From positions 18,343,592-18,407,591 of the forward strand of contig JAJEKV010000002.1 of the NCBI GenBank assembly GCA_021234155.1: DNA of 64,000 nucleotides, read 5' to 3'. The notes beneath the pieces are model-generated. The model saw nothing but the letters and a program-made list of their open reading frames with translations. It was not told the DNA's origin and ran no database searches. The translations under genes and the position numbers were made by a program. Shown here one piece after another: positions 32,821-42,714 of this stretch. This stretch comes from Isoetes taiwanensis (Eukaryota > Streptophyta > Lycopodiopsida > Isoetales > Isoetaceae). The stretch's first letter is position 1; every line of letters begins with the position of its first letter.

Positions 32821-33867
32821 TGGAGTTACCGTAAAACAAAAAGCGTTAATTGTGAAGCTTACCAAACGCAGTTTTCGAAGCCGGCGTTACAGACCGCTCC
32901 CATAGGTTTAAGCACCGACATCGTCTGAAGGTCGGAATGAAAAATGATGACCCTCCAGTTTTCAGATGTCGTGACTTCTTTTAGGCCATCCAGGAAAGAC
33001 CGGACTTGCACGTGAGTGAAAGCCTCCTCATCAAAAGCGCTATCCTTTATTTTAAATCCATAAGGAATATCTGCAATGCATAATGTAAAATTTTGCTTGT
33101 CTAAAAGAGTCCCCAGCCTTGTACAATCACCCTCAACAACCCTGTACTGGACGTCCTGACCAAATGTGGTAAATCTCTCATATGTACAGTCAAAACTGGA
33201 AGTGGCGACCTCTACCCCCGCTCAATTGCCTTAAGCCTTTGCCTCTCTTCTTTGGCCCTACGAACCAGGTTTAAAAATCCAGTTGGTAGCCCCTTTTTCT
33301 TGTTCTGTAAGAGTAATGTAAGACAAAGGCACAAACACATAACATATTGTTTGCAAAACTTACCCAAATGCAAGTTAATCAAGCTGTTGCTCTCGATGAT
33401 CTTGCGTGGTGCAACTTGGGTACAAAAGTTTGCACTCCTCCCAATCTTCTAGGTTGAGCTGCTTCATTAACTCGGCCTGGCAAGTGACAATGTCTTTCTG
33501 ACTGCAGAGGGAAAAGTATTGTAAGACAAAAAAAGGTAGAAAAAAACTTGGCATAGCAAGTGAGGCTTACGTTTTAGCTTCCTTGGCCATCTCGTCTAAT
33601 GTGAATTCTTTGGCAACTACTTTTTCCAACATGCGAACAAATATTTCTTTGCTTTTAAGACCCCAGAATCAAGGCCCGGTACAATGCTCATATTTTTTTG
33701 TTTTGATTCACCACCTTTCTTTGGTTTCTTTCCTGCGTCCCTAGCTTGTTCTTTGAGCTCCCCATCTTCGAACATACAAAAAATTCTCTCTTGAAGATCC
33801 CACACCTGTAAATGTTCAAACGAAGTTTAGTGTTGAATGGCGTAAGAGGATGGGCACGGCGACTCAA

Positions 33868-34019
33868 CACGGTATAAATTTATACCGTGCCTGGTTACAG
33901 ATAAATTTATATGCGTGCTGGCAGATAAATTTATCTGCGTGCACGGGTCATGATACGCTGACCGAACGCACGGTATAAATTTATACGCTGAGGCCGGCAC
34001 GGTATAAATTTATACCGTC
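33868..34019. repeat. Palindrome array in intron 3, copy 2
   Basis: Five sites. The first is a perfect 22-bp palindrome with arms CACGG/CCGTG (33,868-33,889). The third is GCAGATAAATTTATCTGC, an 18-bp perfect palindrome with different arms (33,921-33,938). The last is ACGGTATAAATTTATACCGT. The matching intron in copy 1 has about eight sites. Confidence 0.88.
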
Positions 34020-34916
34020 ACTAGGCTATTACAAGCTTCTAACTACGCTAAACATACTACAAAAGATTGAATTGAAGCTTTTACTTACTTGACCATCTCT
34101 GAAAGCTAGCTGAAAGTAGTTATCGTATTGTTTGACAGCCATAATGGGTTTCTTATCCGAATCATAACTGAGGCAGCACTCTGTCACACAGGCTTCTCGA
34201 AGCTCTTGAAGCTTGTTCTTTTGTTTTTTGAAGTCGTCTCCATGCACTTGTTTGAAATCCACGCACTTTCTGGTGCATGAAGCTTAATCTTGTCTATTAG
34301 GCTCATCTTTGAGTCCAAGTCATTGTCGAGATTGTGACTCCGCGGCAATGACTCTTGCCTCTTCGTCATCACCCCACATAGATATGTGCTTCCACGCTCT
34401 TCCGGACTTCATTCACGGCTTTCTTCTTTTTGAAAGTTCTTTTCTTGCTTTATAGCTATGTGTGCCTCCAAGAACATAATAGGTGTAATCTTCAAAATCT
34501 GCCTTTTGTAGTCTTTTAATTGGTTGCCGGGACTTCGTCCCACCATCACAACTAGTGGCGACACATGGGCATGAGGATTCCTTCTCATTCTTTGCTTAAG
34601 GATAGCCACATGTGCCGCTGCACAACTTTTCGGACTGAAGCACTCTGACCCCATCTTCATTTTTTGGTGGCCTCTTAATAGTGCTTAGTGTCAAAGAAAT
34701 GGTCTGCTTGAGCAGTTTGGTTTCATTAACCCGCTTGAGAATAGCACTCGACTTATCTGCGGGCTTCACAACGATATCTGCTCCTGGAGCCTTCTGAAGA
34801 GCTTCTGCTGACTCCTCTATAGTCAAGGACTTTGTGATTCTAGACTTTTTCTTGGTAGGAGGTCGTATCTTCTACCGTGGAATACTTCCTACCCTTTCCC
34901 TTTGTGACGACTGGTT

Positions 34917-34977
34917 CCTCCTCTTCCTCTTCCTCTTCCTCTTCCTCTTCCTCTTCCTCTTCCTCTTCCTCTTCCTC
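34917..34977 (-). repeat. (CTCTTC)n hexamer run coding poly-Glu
   Basis: About ten CTCTTC units on the plus strand encode a run of about 21 Glu on the minus strand within exon 3 (EEEVVEEEEE…PVVTKGKG). A short Ser-rich frame exists on the opposite strand only because of the repeat. Confidence 0.85.
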
Positions 34978-35103
34978 TACTACTTCCTCTTCGATAGTAC
35001 GGGGGTACCATAGACCCTTGACCAACACTTTTTTCGTCGACAAAGACTCACGACATCAAAATTTCTACTACGTCCTGTAATGCAGGGTTAAGTTAAGAGA
35101 ATG

Positions 35104-35121
35104 ACGGTATAAATTTATACG
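35104..35121. repeat. Single palindrome in intron 2, copy 2
   Basis: ACGGTATAAATTTATACGG lies 24 nt from the donor of the 98-nt intron 35,047-35,144. It is the only site in this short intron. Confidence 0.85.
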
Positions 35122-35734
35122 GAAAGCATGTAAGAATAACTTACGAAGCCGCTCTTGTAATTGTCCGCAATGTAATCGTGTACGTCTTTAGGCTTGCACA
35201 TGCTAATTCTAAGCATTCTAGTATTCAGAACATAGTGGACGGGACCCTTGTCATGGTTGCACTGCATTAGAACTTCATCATCGTTCTCTGTACCAACAAG
35301 GCTTATAATTTCGCCAGCAGGGTAATAATCATCGGACTTGAACTTGCCCTTCCCTGATTGTTTGCACAAGTAAAGGTACGCCTCAGTGGGTTTGCTCTCT
35401 CTTGCCCCCTTGTGGACGTACCAAGTCTGATCCTTTAGTTCATAAGTCTCAGGGCTCGGTGGTGCACCCTTTGATGATGACCCTCCGAGTACAAACTTGA
35501 TCTTAGGGACACTGTAATGCGCAAAAACAACCATTTTTACAAAAGAAACTGTACCTTTTTCGAATTTTTGAAACACAAAAACAGTAGAAAAAGAGGATGA
35601 AAGGGCATAAAATCCACACTAAATTAACACTTCATTTGTGTCATTTAAGCTGAAAACACAACAATATTACCAAAATATTAAGGTTCGGGACCATTCGTTG
35701 AGCACTAGACGTCAAGAATTTAAAATGGTTCTCG

Positions 35735-35981
35735 AACGGTATAAATTTATACGGCTCGAGCACTTGCGGTATAAATTTATACCGCTAGTGCTCTGGAGCG
35801 GTATAAATTTATACCGCTCGAGCACGGGGCGTATAAATTTATACGGCTCGAGCACGAGCGGTATAAATTTATACCGCTCCAGAACACCGTTCCTCCTCCG
35901 TATAAATTTATACCGCTCGAGCACGGGGCGTATAAATTTATACCGATCCAGAGCCATCTCGGTATAAATTTATACCGTGGG
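35735..35981. repeat. Phased palindrome array in intron 1, copy 2
   Basis: Eight intact TATAAATTTATA cores start at 35,740, 35,770, 35,802, 35,832, 35,862, 35,901, 35,931 and 35,963. Spacings are 30, 32, 30, 30, 39, 30 and 32 bp. Spacers are related (CTCGAGCAC, CTCGAGCACGGGG). Two members extend to perfect 24-bp palindromes with arms GAGCGG/CCGCTC. This is the most regular and best preserved of the arrays. It lies in the 531-nt first intron, directly after an 8-nt coding exon. Confidence 0.92.
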
Positions 35982-36098
35982 GCTTACACTCTAACAGATT
36001 AAAACCAAAGAGAAACTAAAACAGTACGGAAAGTAGACTTACGTGGCCATGACCGTATGGACTAGCGTATAGAGGTTCCGGAGAGCAAATAAGAGGGG

Positions 36099-36107
36099 GT
36101 ATATAAG
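36099..36107 (-). promoter_or_regulatory. Probable TATA box of the methyltransferase gene
   Basis: The minus strand reads CCTTATATACCCCC about 50 nt before the ATG at 36,050. The plus strand reads GGTATATAAGG, so the site is TATA-like in both directions within the divergent intergenic region. Confidence 0.5.
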
Positions 36108-36244
36108 GCGGACCGCGAGCGCCTTCGACTCCGAGCTGCGTATATGAAAAATAGGGTGGCCGGCGCCGGGCTTAAGTACCCCTGCTAAGTGCCGTTTCGT
36201 ATAGCGTTTCTCCATAAAGATTCCAATACAAGTGTCTGTGAGTT

Positions 36245-36406
36245 TTCGTATAAATTTGTGCCGTGTCTTCCTCCTCCGTATAAATTTATACCATCTCTGT
36301 ATAAATTTATACAGTCTGCAGCTACAAGTTTGCCTTCTCTGTATAAATTTATACCATCCCTGTGTAAACTTTTACCATCTGCTCTTCTGTCGTATAAATT
36401 TATACA
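36245..36406. repeat. Palindrome array upstream of the transposase-like gene
   Basis: Core starts at about 36,249 (right half decayed), 36,279, 36,300, 36,342, 36,365 (degenerate) and 36,393, all within 180 bp of the ATG at 36,429. The 36,300 site is CTGTATAAATTTATACAG, a perfect 18-bp palindrome with arms unlike those of the intron array. The position suits a leader or promoter. These are the only palindromes on the transposase side of the element. Confidence 0.88.
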
Positions 36407-36428
36407 GTGTGACGCTACCTTTCTGAGT

Positions 36429-39420
36429 ATGGCTCGAGAAAAAAGAACTGCAGAGCCTCCAAGTCCTGTTCGCAGGCTTCCTCCTGCAATGACATTCACA
36501 CCCCCTCAACTGACACCTGAAAGTAGCCTCGGAAATTCTGCCTTTGATATTCAAACCCCCAGCTCTGTTGAGTTTACTCCAGCACGACCACCTCGGCTTC
36601 CACCACCAGTTCAACTTACTCCACCACACCCTGCTCCTGAACGTCGTCTGCCCCCACCAATGCGTTTTACCCCACCTCAGGCTAGAGAGGTCAGTAAATC
36701 CCCGGAGGCAAATCACGCCAACTCCATCAATTTCGCTAAATGATACTACAACAAGTGGAAGCAGTCAGCGACACGCAACTCCTGTGTTCTACGACACTTC
36801 AGGAGCTGGTCAACTACATCACCAACCTCGATTACTTTTTCCCAGAGAGAGGGAAAGCACCTCCCCCCAGGACTTGCACACACCAAACCTATCAGCATCT
36901 ACAAGTACACCTCAAGTTGATCTCTCAGACGAAGAAACACCTCATGTTGATCTCTCGGGACGAGGACCTACCAAAGCCACAAGACTCCTTGTTCAATTCA
37001 AAGCCCACGCAAGTAAGAATCTTAAACGTAACTTACACAAGAAAGCATGTACAACTGTTGTTAGAAGAAAGAAACTCATGGATGAGGCTCACTTGCGGGC
37101 AACACATACAAAGCAATCGTTGTTCTCAACGTTGTTTGCTTAAGATTGGACTAAAGGAATTGAGGTTGATTCGTGATAGTTACAGTTCAATGACTCGCTA
37201 GACCAAAGGGGCTACTTAGCCTTCAATATTAGGGCGGATGATGGTGAGAAGTTTACTTACACACTGGTGGCCACACCGTCAAAAAACGGCCTTCAAATTG
37301 ATTCATGCTTTAGGCAGCAGACGACTTGACCGCTTTGAAGAAAAGGCTTGACAAGAATCCGTGCATCAATGACTACGCCATTCGGGAGGCATAACCAGAA
37401 TTCATGCCCTTCAATGTGTTTCCCCGGATGGAAGGTTTCTTTAAGGAGTCTTGTGAGAAACTCCCTAATAGCCCTATGTACCACTTGAGTGACAATTTCA
37501 CGAAACAAGAAGTCTACGATAATTATAAGAAGATGTGTGTTGAGGTTTGGAGAACGCTTTGTCGCTACTCTTACTTTTACATTGTGCTCTCGGAAAAAGA
37601 GTTTTCTCAGCGTGTCCATTCCTAGAAAGCATAGGATGTCCTGTTTGTGCTACATGCTCAATTAAAAGCTTCGAGAGACAAAATGCAAGGACACTTCACA
37701 CTAAAAGTAAGCTTCGGGACGTGTTCTTGCCTAGTTCTACTTAAAAGTAGGTTCTTTCCTAAACATATTTTCCTTTCGGATGCATTGAAGGAGAAACCCA
37801 ACAAACACAGAGAACAACAATCTTTGGAAAGGAGAAAATTGACAAAACATAGGAAGAAAGCACCGAACAACCACTCAACTACATATCGGTTGTTATTGAT
37901 GGAATGGACCAGAAGAAGACCACCCTACCACATTTTGTCAATGTGCCTAAGGATGTTCTTGAAGAAGATTTCATACATCCGCATGTTGTTGGTGCTATGG
38001 TATTTAATGGAAAACTATCTTGCAAGGCATTTTTGATTATCCAAACATTCATGCTGATCCAAATCTCACTATCACAATATTGAATAAGCTTCTTTCCAAT
38101 CTAGAACATATACTGCCGGTTCTCAGTATCTTCGGCTAGATAACACGACAAGGGAAAATAAGAATCAGCGTTGTTTGCTTACTTGTGCTATGCTAGAAGA
38201 GAAACAAATCTTCAAGAAGGTGAAGTTTGGTTTCACCTTGTTGGTCATACACACGACCAAATTGATCGATGTTCAAGAGGTTCTCTAAACGCCTTGCTTT
38301 CGAAAAAAAAAAGCTCTAAGCCCCCCAGCCATGATTGAGGTCATCCAAGATTCCCACAATCCTCGTCCGGACATCGAAGTTATTGGAAGAAACTTATGAT
38401 TTCAAGGAATGGATTTTTCGGAGAGATCAACTAGGTCACCGTGCTATTGAGCCCTTGAGAAACATTACATTTCAAATCGATCAAAATTTCACTTGTAGAT
38501 GGCAAGGCCATCTTACAAGGAAAGAAATATGCCACATCCTTGCGATTGGCGGCCGACGTGTATTCAATTCATTCAAGAACATCCCCAATACTAGTTCCAT
38601 GCTCTCCAGAAAGCAAATGCCTCTAAAAAAAGCTTGAAAGAAATCACAAAGAGTAAAAAGGAGGGAAGAGCATTTGACTCAAATAAATCATTGGATTGTA
38701 TTGAGACAAGTATTCATCTGCTCTAACCACTTTGGGGAGGCGGATGCTTTATGGTGGCCTCAATTTTTTCTCGACAACGTGACATGTTGCAAGCTTCATT
38801 ACAAGGTCGAAGACAGCTACATTCAACCGCCATCTAGGCAAACCCTCCCCGTGCAAGTTGAGAATCAAGAGGAACATGTAGAGATATTGGCTAGCTCGGA
38901 TGAAGATGACAGTCATGTACACCGCCCTAGACGACAAAGACAAACAAGTTGCTCGAGTATCCGGTTCAGTCCTCGAGATTTCAAAGGAATGCTCATAGCT
39001 GTCCCGGTGATAATGATGAATCTGAAGGCCATTCCGGCTAGCTAAAGTAATTTGGAGGTAACAAGAGAGGATGGAATTCCCACTCAATTAAAAGTGCACC
39101 GGATGAGAACGATCACGCCAATGCTTTCAATGGGGAGTTATACTTTGGAGATGGTAAAAACAGAGTGGGAAAGAGAGCTAAGTCCAAAGCAAGCACCGCT
39201 GTCATAGATCTAATCAAGTAAAGGTTCTTGCATATGACTTTGTTCGACCGGCCGCTAATAAGTTACGTATGGTCACTCAAACTTTAATAAGGTCGGCATG
39301 TGGATTAGACAAACAAGCCAAAAAGGTGGCCAAAAAGATGATGATGAAGACTCACTTGTAGACAGTGAGAGGAAGAAGATCGCTCGAAAGTACATCCAAG
39401 GTCTTTGAGAGTGAAGCTGA
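36429..39420 (+). pseudogene. DUF7869-type transposase-like gene, decayed
   Basis: Begins MAREKRTAEPPSPVRRLPPA with Pro-rich repeats (TPPQLTPE, QLTPPHPAPE, RFTPPQ), then shifts frame into an acidic/basic region (LSDEETPHVDLSG, KKACTTVVRRKKLMDEAHL). Downstream blocks in various frames match the DUF7869 family: TKQEVYDNYKKMCVEVWRTL (37,500s), SVVIDGMDQKKTTLPHF (about 37,890), DPNLTITILNKLLSNLEHIL (about 38,055), YLRLDNTTRENKNQRCL (about 38,135) and FHLVGHTHDQIDRCSRG (about 38,230). The spaced acidic IDGMDQ, LDN and GHTHDQID motifs are conserved in that family, which is generally found in mobile elements, though I know of no demonstrated biochemistry. Stops and frameshifts throughout. The last parts (KEWIFRRDQLGHRAIEPL, then low-complexity acidic sequence) are a weak C terminus, and its end is approximate. 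Confidence 0.72.
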
Positions 39421-39894
39421 GGATGAAGGCTCGAGTGATCGGGGAATAAATGAGTCGAGGGATGAGATGCATCCCCGATCTTGCTTTAAAATGTAAGTTT
39501 GTCCGATGACTTCGAACATGTAAAGAAAGAAAAAGTCACGTGTGATGATTGTGCATCAAAATATCCTATATTTTTGACAATTTTGTTCATAATTTTGTAC
39601 AATTTTCACAACCTTGAATATATCACTTCTTTGTCACTCTACTACCCTTGCTATTTTTTTTATTGCCCTTTTTTTGCTACACTTTATAAAAGTAACTATT
39701 TTTTGTTCTAGTTTAGGAGGATGAAAATTGCTATTTAAAATTTTTGCACGAAAGTTATGTTCAATCAACCCCTCAAAAATGGTACCTAAATTACTTAAAT
39801 TGTCACACCTGTCACAAAAAAATCTTAAAAATGGACTTTTTTAAGGGAATTTTAGGGAATCTTTCAAAGATTCCTTTTGAAGTGCGTTTCCAGC

Positions 39895-39924
39895 AAATAA
39901 GTGCGTTTCATTTTAAACTTTGTT
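39895..39924 (-). repeat. Right terminal inverted repeat
   Basis: On the minus strand begins AACAAAGTTTAAAATGAAAC and ends GCACTTATTT. One mismatch to the left end. Directly followed by ATCA and family A sequence. Confidence 0.88.
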
Positions 39925-40803
39925 ATCACATATAATTTACAAATAAGCAAGACATGCAATCCTTAGTTGCATTCAAGTGGAAAGCTATGTTTTGATTGAT
40001 ATTGACTTACTAAAATATTTGCTAGACTTGAACCTTCAAATAATTAGAGTTCTGTAAGATTTGAATCTAGTTTTAATTCTACAAGTCTTAGAAGTGGACA
40101 AATTATTATTCACATTACTTTTGAATTCCTTGTAGTGGCACATACTTCTAAGCAACTCCCTTCATGGGTAATGTTGTCCATATAGTTAGCTTCAAAAGTG
40201 TGTGAACATAACATTGGTCTTTCTATTTGCCCAGAGCACTTCTTGTAGAAAAGCTTCATTGTCAACATTCTTGTATGTGTACGACATACATAGTAAATCC
40301 AAAATCCCCACACCACTTCTCGTAGAAAAGCTTCATTGTCAACATTCTTGTATGTGTACTACATACATAGTAAATCCAAAATCCCCACATCTGTACTGGG
40401 ACAATCTCACAGTAATTATAATAAATCGACTTCCTTTGATTCATGAAATTTAAGGTTTGTCCAATAATAGTGGTTTAATATATTCTTATATCCTTCAAAA
40501 AAAAAAAGGTTTGTCCAATAAAATATTTACATATTCCAAAAAACACCTAGAGGACCTAGACACTAGCTAGCTATTAATGACGCTTATATCTTACTGAAAC
40601 ATGATCCGACAAATATGGCACATTTGTACAAGTTGAATGTTTGAGATTTTACAATTTTATACAAGGATAATTACAACTAGTTAGCTTGGTTCTTACTATC
40701 CGTTTAGTTTAGTTTTATTGTAGATTTAATTCAAATTAGTTTTATTGTAGATTTAATTCAAATTACGTCGCATTATAAAAAGGCAAAACTTTTCTGGCTA
40801 TGG
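39925..40803 (+). repeat. Family A repeat, copy 4
   Basis: Enters family A at ATCACATATAATTTAC immediately after the transposon and runs to GGCTATGGC, where it stops abruptly. Very similar to copy 3 at first. It carries two 77-bp units and the 39-bp LINE-tail insertion shared with copy 5. Confidence 0.78.
40467..40505 (+). mobile_element. 39-bp LINE-tail insertion
   Basis: ATAGTGGTTTAATATATTCT and TATCCTTC plus poly-A lie between two copies of AAGGTTTGTCCAATA (40,452-40,466 and 40,506-40,520). The uninterrupted site is seen at about 17,750 and 58,645. It is a minimal retroposition product. Confidence 0.85.
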
Positions 40804-41165
40804 CTAGGTACCCCATATGGTGGGAAGAATCAGGCTGGGATATGCGTGAGCTCTGGGTTCCTAACCCAGCTGCGTGGGTTAGACCTCGCAGGGGAAGGGA
40901 AAGGGGAAGGGGAAGGGGTTAGGAAGCTAGGGGAAGGTTACTAGGAACATACTACCGTGGTCTCTAGTAACCTTTGCTATCTATCATACATAGTTCATAC
41001 TTCGGTCTCTATTGTGTTTGCAAGTTGGTATATGATATTGTGTTAATATGTTTTCTAAATATTCATGTATTGTATACAACCCCTGCATAAGGTCTATGAT
41101 ACAGGGTACTGTACACGTGTATACAACCCCTGCACAAGGTCTATAATAAAAAAATTCCAGTTTAC
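40804..41165. other. No gene seen
   Basis: Holds a GGGAAGGGGAAGGGGAAGG run (about 40,895-40,918) and a duplicated phrase TGTATACAACCCCTGCA (about 41,070 and 41,118) with AAGGTCTAT after each. No element ends or coding frames recognised. Confidence 0.45.
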
Positions 41166-41239
41166 TAAAAATTTTCCCATTATAATGAAATTATGCTTAA
41201 TAGTCACAATTCAAACTAAAAAACAAGTCGAACAAGAGA

Positions 41240-41277
41240 AATGTTCGCGGCGGCATGCTGCCGTGATAAATTTTTTG
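41240..41277. repeat. GC-rich hairpin, copy at 41.2 kb
   Basis: CGCGGCGGCA faces TGCTGCCGTG, a 10-bp stem with two G-T-type pairs, in the same AGAAATGT…ATAAATTT context as the hairpins at 26.2 and 56.5 kb. Confidence 0.5.
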
Positions 41278-42216
41278 TAAATTATAAAGTCATCCTTAGT
41301 TGGGAAATAGATCATGACAAATGTTCTACTATTGCAAGGGAAATAGAGACTACGAAATGGAGGCTGCATAACTAAGCTAATGGTAGAATATGAACTTGAG
41401 GGATTCACATATAGGACCATGGAAGAGAGTTTTCTTTTTTTGTGTTTTTGGGTCCCATAGGCCAGTTGGTCTCCGTGGACGATAAAATCATACTCTATTC
41501 TTTTATTGACATTCTAGTATATTTTCTCGACAAAGGGGTGTTTTACCAACACTTGTACATACGCATATAGGATTGTATCTCATCACCTTAGGCACGCAGG
41601 TGGCATATGCTCATATAATAATGGTGAATCCCTCAGGAATATGAATTCAGTTGTCTGATTATTGATTATTATCAGTATCCCATGTAATTTACATATAAGC
41701 AAGACATGCAATCCTTAGTTGCATTCAAGTGGAAAGCTATGTTTTGATTGATATTGACTTACTTAAAATATTTGCTAGACTTGAACCTTCAAAGAATTAG
41801 AGTTATGTAAGCCTTGAATCTAGTTTTAATTCTACAAGTCTTATAAGTGGGACAAATTATTATTCACATTACCTTTGAATTCCTTGTAGTGGCACATACT
41901 TCTAAGCAACTCCCTTCATGGGTAATGTTGTCCATATAGTTAGCTCCAAAAGTGTGTGAATCTAACATTGGTCTTTCTATTTGCCCAGAGCACTTCTCGT
42001 AGAAAAGCTTCATTGTCAACATTCTTGTATGTGTACTACATACATAGTAAATCCAAAATCCCCACACCACTTCTCGTAGAAAAGCTTCATTGTCAACATT
42101 CTTGTATGTAGTATACATAGTAAATCCAAAATCCCCACATCTGTACTGGGAAAATCTCACAGTAATCATAATAAATCGACTTCCTTTGTTTCATGAAATT
42201 TAAGGTTTGTCCAATA

Positions 42217-42255
42217 ATAGTGGTTTAATATATTCTTATATCCTTCAAAAAAAAA
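42217..42255 (+). mobile_element. 39-bp LINE-tail insertion, shared with copy 4
   Basis: Same sequence and same AAGGTTTGTCCAATA duplications (42,202-42,216 and 42,256-42,270) as at 40,467. Sharing one insertion event shows that copies 4 and 5 descend from a common ancestor after the insertion. Confidence 0.85.
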
Positions 42256-42714
42256 AAGGTTTGTCCAATAAAATATTTACATATTCCAAAAAACGCCTAG
42301 AGGACCTAGACACTAGCTAGCTATCAATGACGCTTATATTTTACTGAAACATGATCCGACAAATATGGCACATTTGTACAAGTTGAATGTTTGAGATTTT
42401 ACAATTTTGTGCAAGGATAATTACAACTAGTTAGCTTGGTTCTTACTAGCCGTTTAGTTTAGTTTTGTTGTAGATTTAATTCAAATTAGAAAGTCCAAAA
42501 CAAAATCTCATGAAAGTCCAAAACAAAATCTCAACTTACGTTATAACGATGGGATGTGATGAGATATTTCCCCTTTGTCTTGTCTTGTCTTGTCTCTGTG
42601 ATCTGTGAACGATAAAAAAACGATTCAATTCAATTCAGTCCCCTAAAAAATAATTCTAGTTTTGCAAGGTCTTGTTGAGACAAGCGAGCACGAAAAAAAA
42701 AATCAAAAGCAGAA

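Larger units (their letters stand above)
31898..36050 (-). pseudogene. Seven-exon DNA N4/N6-methyltransferase-like gene, decayed
   Basis: Exons on the minus strand: 36,043-36,050 (ATGGCCAC), 35,145-35,511, 34,089-35,046, 33,570-33,805, 33,364-33,501, 32,873-33,304 and 31,898-32,582, nearly all with GTAAG-type donors and AG acceptors. The first two exons join in frame into about 125 codons without stops (PETYELKDQTWYVHKG, DDYYPAGEIISLVG); this domain is unidentified. Exon 3 holds a poly-Glu tract and several frameshifts. Exon 6 encodes LDKQNFTLCIADIPYGF, a motif-IV-like DIPY. Exon 7 encodes VSHYQKPQRLINNL and DWILDAFSGSGTTAVCAL followed by NVVSVDIDPDK, the SAM-binding motifs. Motif IV before motif I is beta-class order. 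Frameshifts in exons 3, 4 and 7 disable this copy. Methylation of DNA is inferred from the family; the target is unknown. Confidence 0.8.
31413..39924. mobile_element. 8.5-kb DNA transposon with methyltransferase and DUF7869-type genes, copy 2
   Basis: Both ends carry the same 30-bp inverted repeat (31,413-31,442 and 39,895-39,924), starting AACAA(G/A)GTTTAAAATG, with one mismatch. Secondary AAACGCACTT/AAGTGCGTTT motifs lie just inside. ATCA flanks both sides, a possible 4-bp target duplication. The right flank is family A sequence entered mid-repeat. Inside are a minus-strand methyltransferase gene (31,898-36,050) and a plus-strand transposase-like gene (36,429 to about 39,420), divergent from a shared upstream region of 378 bp. 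About 27 TATAAATTTATA palindromes are spread through introns, the methyltransferase stop codon and the transposase upstream region. Both genes are broken, so this copy is not autonomous. I cannot assign it to a named superfamily. Confidence 0.85.
41190..42490 (+). repeat. Family A repeat, copy 5
   Basis: Starts in the hairpin-bearing part shared with copy 3 (TCACAATTCAAAC onward) and runs to AGATTTAATTCAAATTAG. It carries a private LINE-tail insertion at 41,449-41,500, two 77-bp units, and the same 39-bp insertion (42,217-42,255) as copy 4. Confidence 0.78.

Noticed and set aside
35145-35511. BAH domain in the second exon of the methyltransferase-like gene
   Set aside because: Length and some hydrophobic spacing suggested it, but I could not align the characteristic BAH motifs, so the domain is left unidentified.
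35638-35967. Frames with repeated YKFI on both strands
   Set aside because: TATAAATTTATA translates to YKFI on either strand. The frames lie in an intron and follow from the palindrome, so they are not evidence of a peptide repeat protein.
35735-35981. CRISPR-like array of about 30-bp period
   Set aside because: Repeats are 12-18 bp palindromes with similar, not unique, spacers. The context is a spliced eukaryotic gene with no cas genes.
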